From NCBI RefSeq assembly GCF_000024865.1, contig NC_013595.1, positions 2,976,001-3,040,000 of the forward strand: 64,000 nt of DNA, written 5' to 3'. The notes under the pieces were generated by a model, which searched no databases, was not told where the DNA came from, and worked only from the letters and a program-made list of their open reading frames with translations. This stretch comes from Streptosporangium roseum DSM 43021. Its GTDB lineage: Bacteria; Actinomycetota; Actinomycetes; Streptosporangiales; Streptosporangiaceae. Below are positions 34,374 to 43,029 of the stretch, piece by piece (within the stretch, counting starts at the first letter, position 1; each line of letters opens with the position of its first letter). A program made the translations under genes and the position numbers.

Positions 34374-35225
34374 TCAGTCCCCGGCGTTGCCGTCGCGGAG
34401 CTTCTTCAGCAGCTCGATGTCCTCACGGTGCTTGTCGACGCCGCCCGGAGTCTCGATGCAGAGCGGCACTCCGGCGGACACCGGGTGACGCATCAGCTCC
34501 GCGAAGGGCTCCATGCCGATGTGACCCGCGCCGATGTTCTCGTGCCGGTCCTTCTTGGAGTCGCACACGTCCTTGGAATCGTTGGCGTGGATCAGCTTGA
34601 GCCGCCCGGGGGCGATCGCGTGCAGCGCGTCGAGGGTCTCCCCGACGCCTTCGACGGTCGACAGGTCGTGGCCGGCGGCGAAGGCGTGGCAGGTGTCCAG
34701 GCAGATCCCCGCCTTCGGGTGCCAGTCGAGGGCGGCGAGATAGGGCTCCAGGTCCTGGACGGTCGCGCAGAGCATGGCGCCCTGCCCGGCCATCGGCTCC
34801 AGCAGCAGGTCCGGGCCGTCGTCGGGGATCTCCTCCAGAAGGGGGAGCAGGTGCTCGTGCAACTGGCGCAGGGCGTCTTCCCTGGGCTGGCTCACCGCCG
34901 ATCCCGTGTGGATCACCATGCCCGCGGCGCCGATCGCGTGGGAGCGCAGCAGGCCGTGCCGTACGGTGGCCACCGATTTCTCCAGCGTGTCGGCGCTGGG
35001 AGAGCCCATGTTGATGAGGTAGGGGGCGTGCACGAAGGAGAGCACGCCCGACTCGATGAGCTTGGCGTCCTGGACGGGGTTGCCCATCGCCGGCGTCCAG
35101 CCCCGGGGGTTGCTGACGAACACCTGGATCATCTCGGCGCCGATGTCCGAGGCGTACTGCAGGCCGCCCTTGGCCAGGCCGCCGGTGACGGACACCTGTC
35201 CGCCGATGAGGGAGAGAGAAGTCAT
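34374..35225 (-). CDS. nfo: Endonuclease IV-type deoxyribonuclease IV (AP endonuclease)
   Basis: The 283-residue TIM-barrel protein has Nfo hallmarks: IQVFVSNPRGWTP, VHAPYLINMGSP, VIHTGSAVSQPREDALRQL, LLLEPMAGQG, GICLDTCHAFAAGHDLST, LIHANDSKDVCDSKKDRHENIG and CIETPGG. The His, Glu and Asp metal ligands of the trinuclear zinc site are present. It cuts 5' to abasic sites in base-excision repair. The neighbours are purine-catabolic genes, but I see no functional link; the xylose-isomerase-like fold alone would also fit a sugar isomerase, which I consider less likely. Confidence 0.85.
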   Translation of the reverse strand: MTSLSLIGGQVSVTGGLAKGGLQYASDIGAEMIQVFVSNPRGWTPAMGNPVQDAKLIESGVLSFVHAPYLINMGSPSADTLEKSVATVRHGLLRSHAIGAAGMVIHTGSAVSQPREDALRQLHEHLLPLLEEIPDDGPDLLLEPMAGQGAMLCATVQDLEPYLAALDWHPKAGICLDTCHAFAAGHDLSTVEGVGETLDALHAIAPGRLKLIHANDSKDVCDSKKDRHENIGAGHIGMEPFAELMRHPVSAGVPLCIETPGGVDKHREDIELLKKLRDGNAGD

Positions 35226-35431
35226 GATGCCGTCAGTTTAGGCGCTGGAGCCGACACTTCCCGGCCGTCGGGCCGGCGTCTTCCACCTGCCGGTCCGCGG
35301 TGGCAGGCGCCCTGACCGGTCCGCGGAACCGGGCAGTTGGAGCATGACACGAAAACCCAGGGCAAACCTTTATTCCACTTGGGAGTTCTCGCTGCTGGAC
35401 CCCGTACGGCGGTGGTGTGTGTACTGCTCAC

Positions 35432-36028
35432 ATGCCGAATGTGAATTCCGCGGCATCGGCGGCGGGGCCGGCCGGCTTCAACGCGCTCGGCGCCGCCGAG
35501 GCCGAGGCGGAGCTGCTGGCGTGCTGCGCCTCCCGGGCCTTCGCCCGCGCGGTGGCCGCGCGGCGCCCCTACCCTGACCTCGCCGGGCTGACCGCGGCCG
35601 CGGGTGCCGCCGTACGCGATCTGGCCTGGCCGGACGTCCAGGAGGCGCTGGCCGCGCATCCTCGGATCGGTGAGCCGCCCCGCGAGGGTGGCCGGGCCGC
35701 CCCCCCGTCCCCGGCGAGGATCGGTGAGCCGCCCCGCGACGGCGGCCGGGCGGCGCGGGAGACGTCCTGGTCCCGGCAGGAGCAGTCCGGCGTGGACACG
35801 GCCGGCCGGACGGTGCTCGACGGGCTGGCCGAGGGCAACCGGGCCTACGAGGAGCGGTTCGGCCACGTCTACCTCGTCTGCGCCACCGGCATGACGGCCG
35901 AGGAGATGCTGAGCCGCCTGCGGGAACGGCTGCGCAACGACGACGCGACGGAGCGCGACGTCGTCCGGGCCGAGCTGGCCCGCATCACCTGCCTGCGCGT
36001 GGCGAAACTGCTGGGGGACGCGCCATGA
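35432..36028 (+). CDS. uraD: OHCU decarboxylase with internal duplicated segment
   Basis: The 198-residue enzyme converts 2-oxo-4-hydroxy-4-carboxy-5-ureidoimidazoline to S-allantoin, the last step of urate oxidation. It shows FNALGAAEAEAELLACCASRAFA, the catalytic His in ALAAHPRIG, the SWSRQEQSGVD segment with the conserved Glu, and FLV-type RFGHVYLVCATG. Between the His and the SxxEQ motif an 18-residue in-frame duplication repeats RIGEPPR(E/D)GGRAA. ATG 35432 (MPNVNS) is chosen; GTG 35417 is possible. It starts the rightward urate operon. Confidence 0.88.
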   Translation: MPNVNSAASAAGPAGFNALGAAEAEAELLACCASRAFARAVAARRPYPDLAGLTAAAGAAVRDLAWPDVQEALAAHPRIGEPPREGGRAAPPSPARIGEPPRDGGRAARETSWSRQEQSGVDTAGRTVLDGLAEGNRAYEERFGHVYLVCATGMTAEEMLSRLRERLRNDDATERDVVRAELARITCLRVAKLLGDAP

Positions 36029-36107
36029 GAGCTGCGGGGAGAGGCGCCGTGACGGCGCGGAGATCGCGGAGGAGCGGGGGAGGCCGCATGAGGCGGAGGG
36101 ATCTCGG

Positions 36108-36419
36108 ATGAGCCTGTCCACGCACGTCCTGGACGCCGCGCTGGGCAGGCCCGCGGCCGGCGTCGCCGTACGGCTGGAGCGGGCGGGCACGGTGCTCGCC
36201 GAGGGCGTCACCGACGCCGACGGCCGGATCGGGGGCTGGGCGCCCGGGGAGGGCGCGCACCGGCTGGTCTTCGACACCGGCGGCTACTTCGCCGCCCGGG
36301 CGGTGGACGCCTTCTACCCGGAGGTCTCGATCGATTTCACCGTCGGGGACCCGGACGAGCACTACCACGTGCCCCTGCTGCTGAGCCCGTTCGCCTATTC
36401 GACGTATCGAGGGAGCTAG
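36108..36419 (+). CDS. uraH: 5-hydroxyisourate hydrolase (transthyretin-like)
   Basis: The 103-residue protein matches HIU hydrolase: LSTHVLDAALGRPAAGVAV with the active-site His, the Arg in TDADGRIG, YFYPEVSIDFT-type strand (AFYPEVSIDF) and HYHVPLLLSPFAYSTYRGS ending in the diagnostic C-terminal tetrapeptide YRGS. It hydrolyses the uricase product to OHCU. It lies between uraD and uricase, 2 nt from the latter. Confidence 0.93.
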   Translation: MSLSTHVLDAALGRPAAGVAVRLERAGTVLAEGVTDADGRIGGWAPGEGAHRLVFDTGGYFAARAVDAFYPEVSIDFTVGDPDEHYHVPLLLSPFAYSTYRGS

Positions 36420-36421
36420 GC

Positions 36422-37303
36422 ATGGCCGTCATTCTCGGCCCCAACCGCTACGGCAAGGCGGAGACCCGGGTGGTCCGCGTCGTCAGGGACGGCGGTGTCC
36501 ACCACATCAAGGACGTCAACGTCAGCTCCGCGCTCTCGGGCGACATGGACGAGGCCCACCTGAGCGGGGACAACACCGCGATCCTGCCGACGGACACCCA
36601 GAAGAACACCGCCTACGCCTTCGCCCGGAAGTACGGCGTCGACCAGATCGAGGACTTCGCGCTCCTGCTGGCCCGCCACTACGTCAGCTCCCAGCCCGCC
36701 GTCCACCACGCCCGGGTGGAGATCGAGGAGTACTTCTGGGACCGCATCCCCGTCCAGGGGCCGTCCGGGGAGCGGCACTCCTTCGTCCGCTCGGGCAGGG
36801 AGGTGCGCACCTGCGTCGTCCACCACGACCGGGACGGGACCACCACCGTGCTGTCCGGCCTGAAGGACCTGGTGGTGCTCAACTCGACCGGCTCGGAGTT
36901 CCACGGCTTCGCCGTGGACGAGTACACCACCCTCCAGCCGGTCACCGACCGCATCCTGGCCACCGAGGTGTCGGCCGCTTGGCGGCATGTCTCCGACGGC
37001 TCCCCGTTCGGCAAGTCATACAGTGAGGTGCGGCGATGCCTTCTGGAGGCGTTCGCCGAGACCCACAGCCTGTCGTTGCAGCAGACGCTCTACGCGATGG
37101 GCAAGCGGGTGCTGGAGACCCGCGGCGAGATCTGCGAGGTGCGCCTGGCGATGCCGAACAAGCACCACTTCCCGGTGGACCTGACGCCGTTCGGGCTGGA
37201 CAACCCGGACGAGGTCTTCTACGCCGCCGACCGTCCCTACGGGCTCATCGAGGGCGCCGTGCTCGACGACGACGCCCCCGCCGCCCGGTTCGCGTGGGAG
37301 TGA
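36422..37303 (+). CDS. pucL: Urate oxidase (uricase)
   Basis: The 293-residue cofactor-free enzyme oxidises urate to 5-hydroxyisourate. Both T-fold repeats are visible, with NRYGKAETRVVRV (catalytic Lys), LPTDTQKNTAYAFARKYG (catalytic Thr), LLARHYVS, GLKDLVVLNSTGSEFHGFAVDEYTTL and EVRLAMPNKHHFPVDL with NPDEVFYAADRPYG near the end. GGGAG precedes the ATG. It is tightly coupled to uraH and to the xanthine dehydrogenase genes. Confidence 0.95.
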   Translation: MAVILGPNRYGKAETRVVRVVRDGGVHHIKDVNVSSALSGDMDEAHLSGDNTAILPTDTQKNTAYAFARKYGVDQIEDFALLLARHYVSSQPAVHHARVEIEEYFWDRIPVQGPSGERHSFVRSGREVRTCVVHHDRDGTTTVLSGLKDLVVLNSTGSEFHGFAVDEYTTLQPVTDRILATEVSAAWRHVSDGSPFGKSYSEVRRCLLEAFAETHSLSLQQTLYAMGKRVLETRGEICEVRLAMPNKHHFPVDLTPFGLDNPDEVFYAADRPYGLIEGAVLDDDAPAARFAWE

Positions 37304-37305
37304 CC

Positions 37306-38181
37306 GTGGAATTCCTGCGACCCGCCACGTGGGCGGAGGCACTGGAGGCCAAGGCCGCCATGCCCGGCGCGGCGCCCATCCAGGGCGGCACCGACATGAT
37401 GGTGGAGATCAACTTCGACGTCCACCGGCCCGACGCGCTGCTCGACCTGAACCGGGTCGCCGAGCTCGCCCGGTGGACCACCGAGGAGGACGGCCGGCTC
37501 CGGGTCGGCGCGGGCGTGCCGTACGCGCGGCTGATCGCCGAACTCGGCGACCGGCTGCCGGGCCTGGCGCAGGCGGCGCGCACGGTCGGCTCCCCGCAGA
37601 TCCGCAACCGCGGCACCGTGGGAGGCAATCTCGGCGCGGCCTCGCCCGCCGGGGACAGCCACCCGCCGCTGCTCGCCGGGGACGCGGTCATCGAGGTCGA
37701 GTCCGCTGCCCGGGGCGTGCGGATGATCCCCGCCGCCGAGTTCTACCTCGGGGTCAAGCGGAGCGCCCTGCGGCCGGACGAGCTGATCCGGGCGTTCTGG
37801 ATGAGCCCCGCGAGCGGCCCGCAGTACTTCTCCAAGGTCGGCACCCGCAACGCCATGGTGATCGCGGTCTGCTCGTTCGCGATCGCGCTGCATCCCGGCG
37901 AGCGGCGGGTGGGCACCGGCATCGGCTCGGCCGCTCCGACCCCCCGCCGGGCCGTCGCGGCCGAGGAGTTCCTCGCCGCCGAACTCGACTGGGACGCCCG
38001 GCTGGATCCCGAGGTGCTCAGGCGCTTCGGCGAGCTGGCGTCGGAGGCGGCCTCGCCGATCGACGACGTCCGCGGCACCGCCGGTTACCGCAGGCACGCC
38101 ATCGGGGTGATGGCGCGCCGCACCCTGACCTGGGCATGGAACGAGTTCCGGTCCGGGCACCTCGGAAGGAGGGCGGGCTGA
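37306..38181 (+). CDS. Xanthine dehydrogenase family FAD-binding subunit
   Basis: The 291-residue subunit carries the FAD domain of molybdenum hydroxylases: MEFLRPATWAEALEA, the flavin loop PIQGGTDMMVEI, SPQIRNRGTVGGNLGAASPAGDSHPPLLA and FSKVGTRNAMVIAV, then the CO_deh_flav_C domain. GTG 37306 has a GGGAG site; GTG 37300, overlapping the uricase stop, is possible. Its stop overlaps the next ATG (TGATG). It would pass electrons from the iron-sulfur subunit to NAD. Confidence 0.9.
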   Translation: MEFLRPATWAEALEAKAAMPGAAPIQGGTDMMVEINFDVHRPDALLDLNRVAELARWTTEEDGRLRVGAGVPYARLIAELGDRLPGLAQAARTVGSPQIRNRGTVGGNLGAASPAGDSHPPLLAGDAVIEVESAARGVRMIPAAEFYLGVKRSALRPDELIRAFWMSPASGPQYFSKVGTRNAMVIAVCSFAIALHPGERRVGTGIGSAAPTPRRAVAAEEFLAAELDWDARLDPEVLRRFGELASEAASPIDDVRGTAGYRRHAIGVMARRTLTWAWNEFRSGHLGRRAG

Positions 38182-38654
38182 TGCGCGTCAGCTTCACCGT
38201 CAACGGCCGTGCGGAGACGGCCGACGACGTCTGGGAGGGCGAGAGCCTGCTGTACGTCCTGCGCGAGCGGGTGGGCCTGCCCGGCTCCAAGAACGCCTGC
38301 GAGCAGGGCGAATGCGGGTCGTGCACGGTCTACCTCGACGGCGTCCCCGTCTGCGCCTGCCTGGTGGCGGCCGGTCAGGCCGAGGGCCGGGAGGTCCGCA
38401 CGGTCGAGGGGCTCGCCGAGGGCGACCGGCTCGACCCGGTCCAGGAGGCCTTCGTCGAGTGCGGCGCCGTCCAGTGCGGCTTCTGCACCCCCGGCCTCGT
38501 CGTCCAGGCCCACGACCTGATCGAGCGGATCCCGCGGCCCTCCGACGCCGAGATCCGCGAGGCCCTGGCGGGCAACCTGTGCCGGTGCACCGGCTACGAG
38601 AAGATCCTCGACGCCGTACGGCTCGCCGCGGCACGGAAGGCGGCGGCCCCGTGA
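38181..38654 (+). CDS. Xanthine dehydrogenase family 2Fe-2S subunit
   Basis: The 157-residue subunit has the plant-type 2Fe-2S cluster motif NACEQGECGSCTVYLDG and the C-terminal cluster motif QCGFCTPGLVVQA ... GNLCRCTGYEKIL. It transfers electrons from the molybdenum site to FAD. The catalytic molybdopterin subunit that normally follows is not here; the next gene is a deaminase overlapping by 4 bp. Confidence 0.93.
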   Translation: MRVSFTVNGRAETADDVWEGESLLYVLRERVGLPGSKNACEQGECGSCTVYLDGVPVCACLVAAGQAEGREVRTVEGLAEGDRLDPVQEAFVECGAVQCGFCTPGLVVQAHDLIERIPRPSDAEIREALAGNLCRCTGYEKILDAVRLAAARKAAAP

Positions 38655-40060
38655 GCGGATGGGCCGCGCCGATGAGCGTCGTTCTGATGGAGAACGTCCA
38701 CATCGCCCCGGTCGTGGGCCCGGAGATCCCCTCCGGTCACATCCACGTCGAGGGCGACAGGATCGTGGCGCTCGGTCCCGGGCCCGCCCCGGCCGTCCCG
38801 GGTGCCACCAGGATCGACGGTACGGGCTGCCTGGCCACCCCCGGCCTGGTCAACACCCACCACCACCTCTACCAGTGGGCCTCGCAGGGCCTGGCCCAGG
38901 ACGCCACGCTCTTCGAGTGGCTGGTGGCGCTCTACCAGGTGTGGGCCGCCATGGACGCCGAGGTCGTCAAGGGCGCGGCCGGCGCGGGCCTGGGCTACCT
39001 GGCCCTGTCCGGCTGCAGCACCTCCAGCGACCACCACTACGTCTTCCCCAAGGGGCGCGGGGACCTGCTCGCCGCGGAGATCGAGGCGGCCCGGGACCTG
39101 GGCATCCGGTTCCATCCCGCCCGGGGGTCGATGGACCGGGGCGCCTCCCAGGGCGGCCTTCCGCCGGACGTCGTGGTCGAGAAGCTCGACGACATCCTCG
39201 CCGCGACGGCCGAGGCCGTCGACGCCTACCACGACCCGTCCTTCTCCTCGAAGCTGCGCGTCGCGGTCGCCCCGTGCTCGCCGTTCTCGGTCAGCGCGGA
39301 CCTGATGACCGAGGCCGCCGCGCTGGCCAGGTCCAAGGGCGTGCGCCTGCACACCCATCTCGCCGAGACCCTCGACGAGGAGGAGCACTGCCTGGCCCAG
39401 GTCGGCCTGCGCCCGGTCGACTACATGGAGAAGCTCGGCTGGCTCGGCCCGGACGTGTGGTTCGCCCACGCCATCCACCTGAGCGACTCCGACATCGCCG
39501 TGTTCGCCCAGACCGGGACCGGGTCCGCGCACTGCCCGAGCTCCAACGGCCGTCTCGGCGCGGGCATCGCCCGGGTGTCGGAGATGCTCCGGCGCGGCGC
39601 GGTCGTCGGCCTCGGGGTGGACGGCAGCGCCTCCGCCGAGCTGACCTCGCTGTCCGGGGAGATGCGGCAGGCCCTGCTCTTCCAGCGGGCCAGGTACGGG
39701 CCGACCGCGCTCACCGCCCGGCAGGCCCTGGAGATCGCCACCCTCGGCGGGGCCCGGAACCTGGGCCGTGAGGAGGAGATCGGCTCCCTGGAGCCGGGAA
39801 AGCTCGCCGACATCGCCCTGTGGCGGACCGACGGCGCCTTCGCCTCGGCCGTCACCGACCCGGTCTGCACCCTGGTCTTCGGCAGCCGCCAGCCGCCTCT
39901 GGCGCGCCTGCTGGTGGGCGGCGAGACGGTCGTCGAGGACGACGAGCTGCGCACGGTCGCCCAGGACGAGCTCGGCCGGGCGGGGGGCGAGGCCCACCGC
40001 CGTCTCATGCGCCTGGCCGAGGAGCGGGGCTTCGCCGCGGGCAAGGAGGTCCGCTCCTGA
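38651..40060 (+). CDS. 8-oxoguanine deaminase-like amidohydrolase
   Basis: The 469-residue amidohydrolase matches the 8-oxoguanine deaminase/hydroxyatrazine hydrolase (AtzB/TrzN-like) group: LATPGLVNTHHHLYQWASQGLAQD (metal His pair), LRLHTHLAETLDEEEHCL, VWFAHAIHLSDSDI, HCPSSNGRLGAGIA and GLGVDGSASAELTSL with the metal Asp. The product of 8-oxoguanine is urate, which feeds uricase directly; guanine is an alternative substrate. GTG 38651 overlaps the previous stop and has GGAAGG upstream; ATG 38672 is an alternative. Confidence 0.85.
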   Translation: MSGWAAPMSVVLMENVHIAPVVGPEIPSGHIHVEGDRIVALGPGPAPAVPGATRIDGTGCLATPGLVNTHHHLYQWASQGLAQDATLFEWLVALYQVWAAMDAEVVKGAAGAGLGYLALSGCSTSSDHHYVFPKGRGDLLAAEIEAARDLGIRFHPARGSMDRGASQGGLPPDVVVEKLDDILAATAEAVDAYHDPSFSSKLRVAVAPCSPFSVSADLMTEAAALARSKGVRLHTHLAETLDEEEHCLAQVGLRPVDYMEKLGWLGPDVWFAHAIHLSDSDIAVFAQTGTGSAHCPSSNGRLGAGIARVSEMLRRGAVVGLGVDGSASAELTSLSGEMRQALLFQRARYGPTALTARQALEIATLGGARNLGREEEIGSLEPGKLADIALWRTDGAFASAVTDPVCTLVFGSRQPPLARLLVGGETVVEDDELRTVAQDELGRAGGEAHRRLMRLAEERGFAAGKEVRS

Positions 40061-40280
40061 GCGGGTGCGGGCCCTCCGCCCGATCCCGCCCGGCACCGTG
40101 ACCGGGCGGCGGTCGGGCACCCGTCCGCACGATCCGGCCGCCGGAGGCGTAGGCGGGTTCGAGCCCGCCGACGGGCAGGTGTGATGATGGTCCTCCATCT
40201 CACCGGGTTCCGGAACGCGCCCATCCCGCCCCGCGCCGGGCGGGAGCGCGGGTCCGCCGATTCTCCATCAGGGAGCAGGG

Positions 40281-41546
40281 TTGTCTGAGTCTTCGGGACA
40301 TGTCGTCATCGCCCCGGACAAGTTCAAGGGGTCGCTGACCGGAGCCGAGGTGGCCGCCCGCGTGGCGGCGGGGCTCGGCCCGGATGTCGTCACGGTCGCG
40401 CTGCCGGTGGCCGACGGCGGCGACGGCACCGTGGACGCGGTCGTGGCCTGCGGCTTCACCCGCGTCGAGGTCGAGGTCACCGGTCCCACGGGGCAGCCGG
40501 TCCGCGCCGCCTACGCCTGGCGCGATCCCGCCGCAGAGGGCGCGCGGGGCCCGGCCGCCGGCGAGGACGCGGCGGCCGTCCCGGGCTCCCCGCCGTCCCC
40601 GGCCGGTCCGGGGTCTTCGCCGTTCCCGGCCGAGGTGGCGACGGCCGTCATCGAGCTCGCCGAGGCGTCCGGCCTGCGCCGCCTGCCCGGTGACCCGCAG
40701 GCCCTGACCGCGACCAGTTACGGCACCGGCGAGCTGATCGCCCATGCCGTACGGCGCGGCGCCCGGCGGATCGTGCTCGGGCTCGGCGGCAGCGCCTGCA
40801 CCGACGGCGGCGCCGGCATGATGCAGGCGCTGGGGGTCCGCTTCCTGGACGCCGCGGGGCAGGAGCTGCCGCGCGGCGGCGCCGCCCTGCGCGCCCTGGA
40901 GAAGATCGACAAATCTGGGCTTGTCGCGATCGACGAGGTCGAGTTCGTCGTCGCCGGCGACGTGGACAACCCCCTCCTGGGCCCGTACGGCGCCGCCACC
41001 GTGTACGGCCCGCAGAAGGGCGCCGGCCCCGAGGAGGTGAAGGTGCTCGAAGGGGCCCTGGCCAGGCTCGCCGCTGTCGCCGCGCACACCCACGGCCTGG
41101 CCGGTGCCATCGAGCACGACGGGATCGTCCGTCCCATGGGCGTGGCCGCCCAGCCGGGCGCGGGCGCCGCCGGGGGAGTGGGCTTCGCCGCCCTGGCCTT
41201 CCTGTCCGCCGACGTCCGCCCCGGCATCGAATACCTGCTCGACCTGCTCGGCTTCCACGACCGGCTCGACGGCGCACGCCTGGTCATCACCGGCGAGGGC
41301 TCGCTGGACGAGCAGACCCTGCGCGGCAAGGCCCCCGCCGGGGTCGCGGCCGCCGCCGCCAAGGCCGGGATCCCCGTCGTCGCGGTCTGCGGCCGCCGTA
41401 CCCTCGGCGACGAGGAGCTGAACGCGGCGGGCATCACGGCCGCCTACGCGCTCACCGACATCGAGCCCGACCCGGCCGTGTGCATGTCCGAGGCGGGCCC
41501 GCTGCTGGAGCGGCTCGCGCGCGAGGTCGCGCGCGGGCACCTTTGA
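40281..41546 (+). CDS. Glycerate 2-kinase (GarK family)
   Basis: The 421-residue enzyme phosphorylates D-glycerate. It has the family start VVIAPDKFKGSLTGAEVAARV, ADGGDGTVDAV, the middle LTATSYGTGELI, IVLGLGGSACTDGGAGMMQALG, FVVAGDVDNPLLGPYGAATVYGPQKGA and LVITGEGSLDEQTLRGKAP. An Ala/Pro/Gly-rich insert near residues 83-115 is not typical. TTG 40281 follows GGGAGCAGGG. In ureide degradation glyoxylate is converted to glycerate and enters glycolysis through this kinase; glyoxylate carboligase is not in the window. Confidence 0.88.
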   Translation: MSESSGHVVIAPDKFKGSLTGAEVAARVAAGLGPDVVTVALPVADGGDGTVDAVVACGFTRVEVEVTGPTGQPVRAAYAWRDPAAEGARGPAAGEDAAAVPGSPPSPAGPGSSPFPAEVATAVIELAEASGLRRLPGDPQALTATSYGTGELIAHAVRRGARRIVLGLGGSACTDGGAGMMQALGVRFLDAAGQELPRGGAALRALEKIDKSGLVAIDEVEFVVAGDVDNPLLGPYGAATVYGPQKGAGPEEVKVLEGALARLAAVAAHTHGLAGAIEHDGIVRPMGVAAQPGAGAAGGVGFAALAFLSADVRPGIEYLLDLLGFHDRLDGARLVITGEGSLDEQTLRGKAPAGVAAAAAKAGIPVVAVCGRRTLGDEELNAAGITAAYALTDIEPDPAVCMSEAGPLLERLAREVARGHL

Positions 41547-41649
41547 CGAGGGTCCGGCCACCGGGCCGTTCACGCCGCACCGGGCGAGGACGGCCCGGAC
41601 GGCCGGGCGCCGGGACGTCCGGCTGCCGGGCGGGGAGGACTGAGAGGCG

Positions 41650-43029
41650 ATGGGCATGCGGGCCGAAGATGTGACGGACCTGGTCATCCGGTCTCGCCGG
41701 GCCGTGCTCCCGGAAGGGGAGGGCCCGGCGGCGGTGGCCGTACGGCGGGGCAGGATCGCCGGCCTGCACGCCTACGACGCCGTCCTGGAGGCCGCCGAAC
41801 AGGTCGACCTCGGCGACACCGCGCTGCTGCCCGGCCTCGTGGACACCCACGTGCACGTCAACGAGCCCGGCCGGACGCACTGGGAGGGCTTCGCCTCCGC
41901 CACCCGGGCGGCCGCCGCGGGCGGGGTCACCACGATCGTGGACATGCCGCTCAACTCGCTGCCGCCGACGGTGGACGTGGGCGCGCTGGCCGGCAAGCGG
42001 AGGGCCGCGGCCGGGCAGTGCCTGGTGGACGTGGGCTTCTGGGGCGGTGCGGTCCCCGGCAACGTCAAGGACCTGCGGCCGCTGCACGAGGCCGGGGTGC
42101 ACGGTTTCAAATGCTTCCTGTCGCCGTCCGGCGTGGAGGAGTTCCCGCCGCTGGACGTGGACGGGCTGCGGGCGGCCATGGTGGAGATCGCCTCCTTCGA
42201 CGGCCTGCTGATCGTCCACGCCGAGGACCCGGGGCTGCTCGCCGAACCGGCCGGCCCCGGCTACGAGGAGTTCCTCGACTCCCGCCCCGGCCGGTCGGAG
42301 CGCCGCGCGGTCGAACTGGTCGTCGCGCTGGCGGGGGAGACCGGTGTGCGGGCGCACATCCTGCACGTCTCCTCCGCGCTCTGCCTGGAACCCCTGGCCA
42401 GGGCGCGGCGGGAGGGCGTCAGGATCACCGCCGAGACCTGCCCGCACTACCTGACGCTGACGGCCGAGGAGGTGCCGCGGGGCGCGACCGAGTTCAAGTG
42501 CTGCCCGCCGATCCGGACCTCCGCCAACCGCGAGCGACTCTGGCGCGGGCTCGCCGACGGCGTGCTGAGCTGCGTCGTCTCCGACCACTCACCGTCCACC
42601 CCGGACCTCAAGGTGCCCGACTTCGCCGCGGCCTGGGGCGGGATCTCCTCCCTCCAGCTCGGCCTGGCGGCCGTGTGGACCGAGGCCTCGCGTCGCGGGC
42701 ACGGCCTCGGCCAGGTGGTCCGGTGGATGGCCGCCAACCCCGCGGCGCTGGCCGGCCTGGACGGCAAGGGCGCCATCGCCGTGGGCAAGGACGCCGACCT
42801 GGTCGCCTTCGACCCCGACGCCGGCCACACCGTGGACGCGGCCGCCCTGCACCACAGGAACCCGGTCACGCCCTACCACGGCAGGACGCTGCGCGGCGTG
42901 GTCCGCGCGACCTGGCTGCGCGGCCGGGCCGTGGGCGACCCCCCCGGCGGAGAGCTCCTGCGCCCCTCCCCGGCCGGAGCGCGCCACCCGGGATCGGAAC
43001 GCACCACGGAAGAAAGGCCCTCACCGTGA
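41650..43029 (+). CDS. allB: Allantoinase
   Basis: The 459-residue cyclic amidohydrolase opens allantoin to allantoate. Metal-site motifs are visible: LLPGLVDTHVHVNEPGRTHWEGF, carbamylated Lys in GFKCFLSPSGVEEFP, His in LIVHAEDP and HILHVSSA, and Asp in VVSDHSPSTPDLK. The DMPLNSLPPTVD and FAAAWGGISSLQLGL segments separate allantoinase from dihydroorotase. The start ATG 41650 follows GAGAGGCG. It overlaps allantoicase by 4 bp. Confidence 0.93.
   Translation: MGMRAEDVTDLVIRSRRAVLPEGEGPAAVAVRRGRIAGLHAYDAVLEAAEQVDLGDTALLPGLVDTHVHVNEPGRTHWEGFASATRAAAAGGVTTIVDMPLNSLPPTVDVGALAGKRRAAAGQCLVDVGFWGGAVPGNVKDLRPLHEAGVHGFKCFLSPSGVEEFPPLDVDGLRAAMVEIASFDGLLIVHAEDPGLLAEPAGPGYEEFLDSRPGRSERRAVELVVALAGETGVRAHILHVSSALCLEPLARARREGVRITAETCPHYLTLTAEEVPRGATEFKCCPPIRTSANRERLWRGLADGVLSCVVSDHSPSTPDLKVPDFAAAWGGISSLQLGLAAVWTEASRRGHGLGQVVRWMAANPAALAGLDGKGAIAVGKDADLVAFDPDAGHTVDAAALHHRNPVTPYHGRTLRGVVRATWLRGRAVGDPPGGELLRPSPAGARHPGSERTTEERPSP

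Noticed and set aside
40155..40180. GGCGGGTTCGAGCCCGCC, resembling a tRNA T-arm
   Set aside because: Stem and loop lengths do not fit a T-arm, and no acceptor, D or anticodon arms could be built from the 60 bp upstream.
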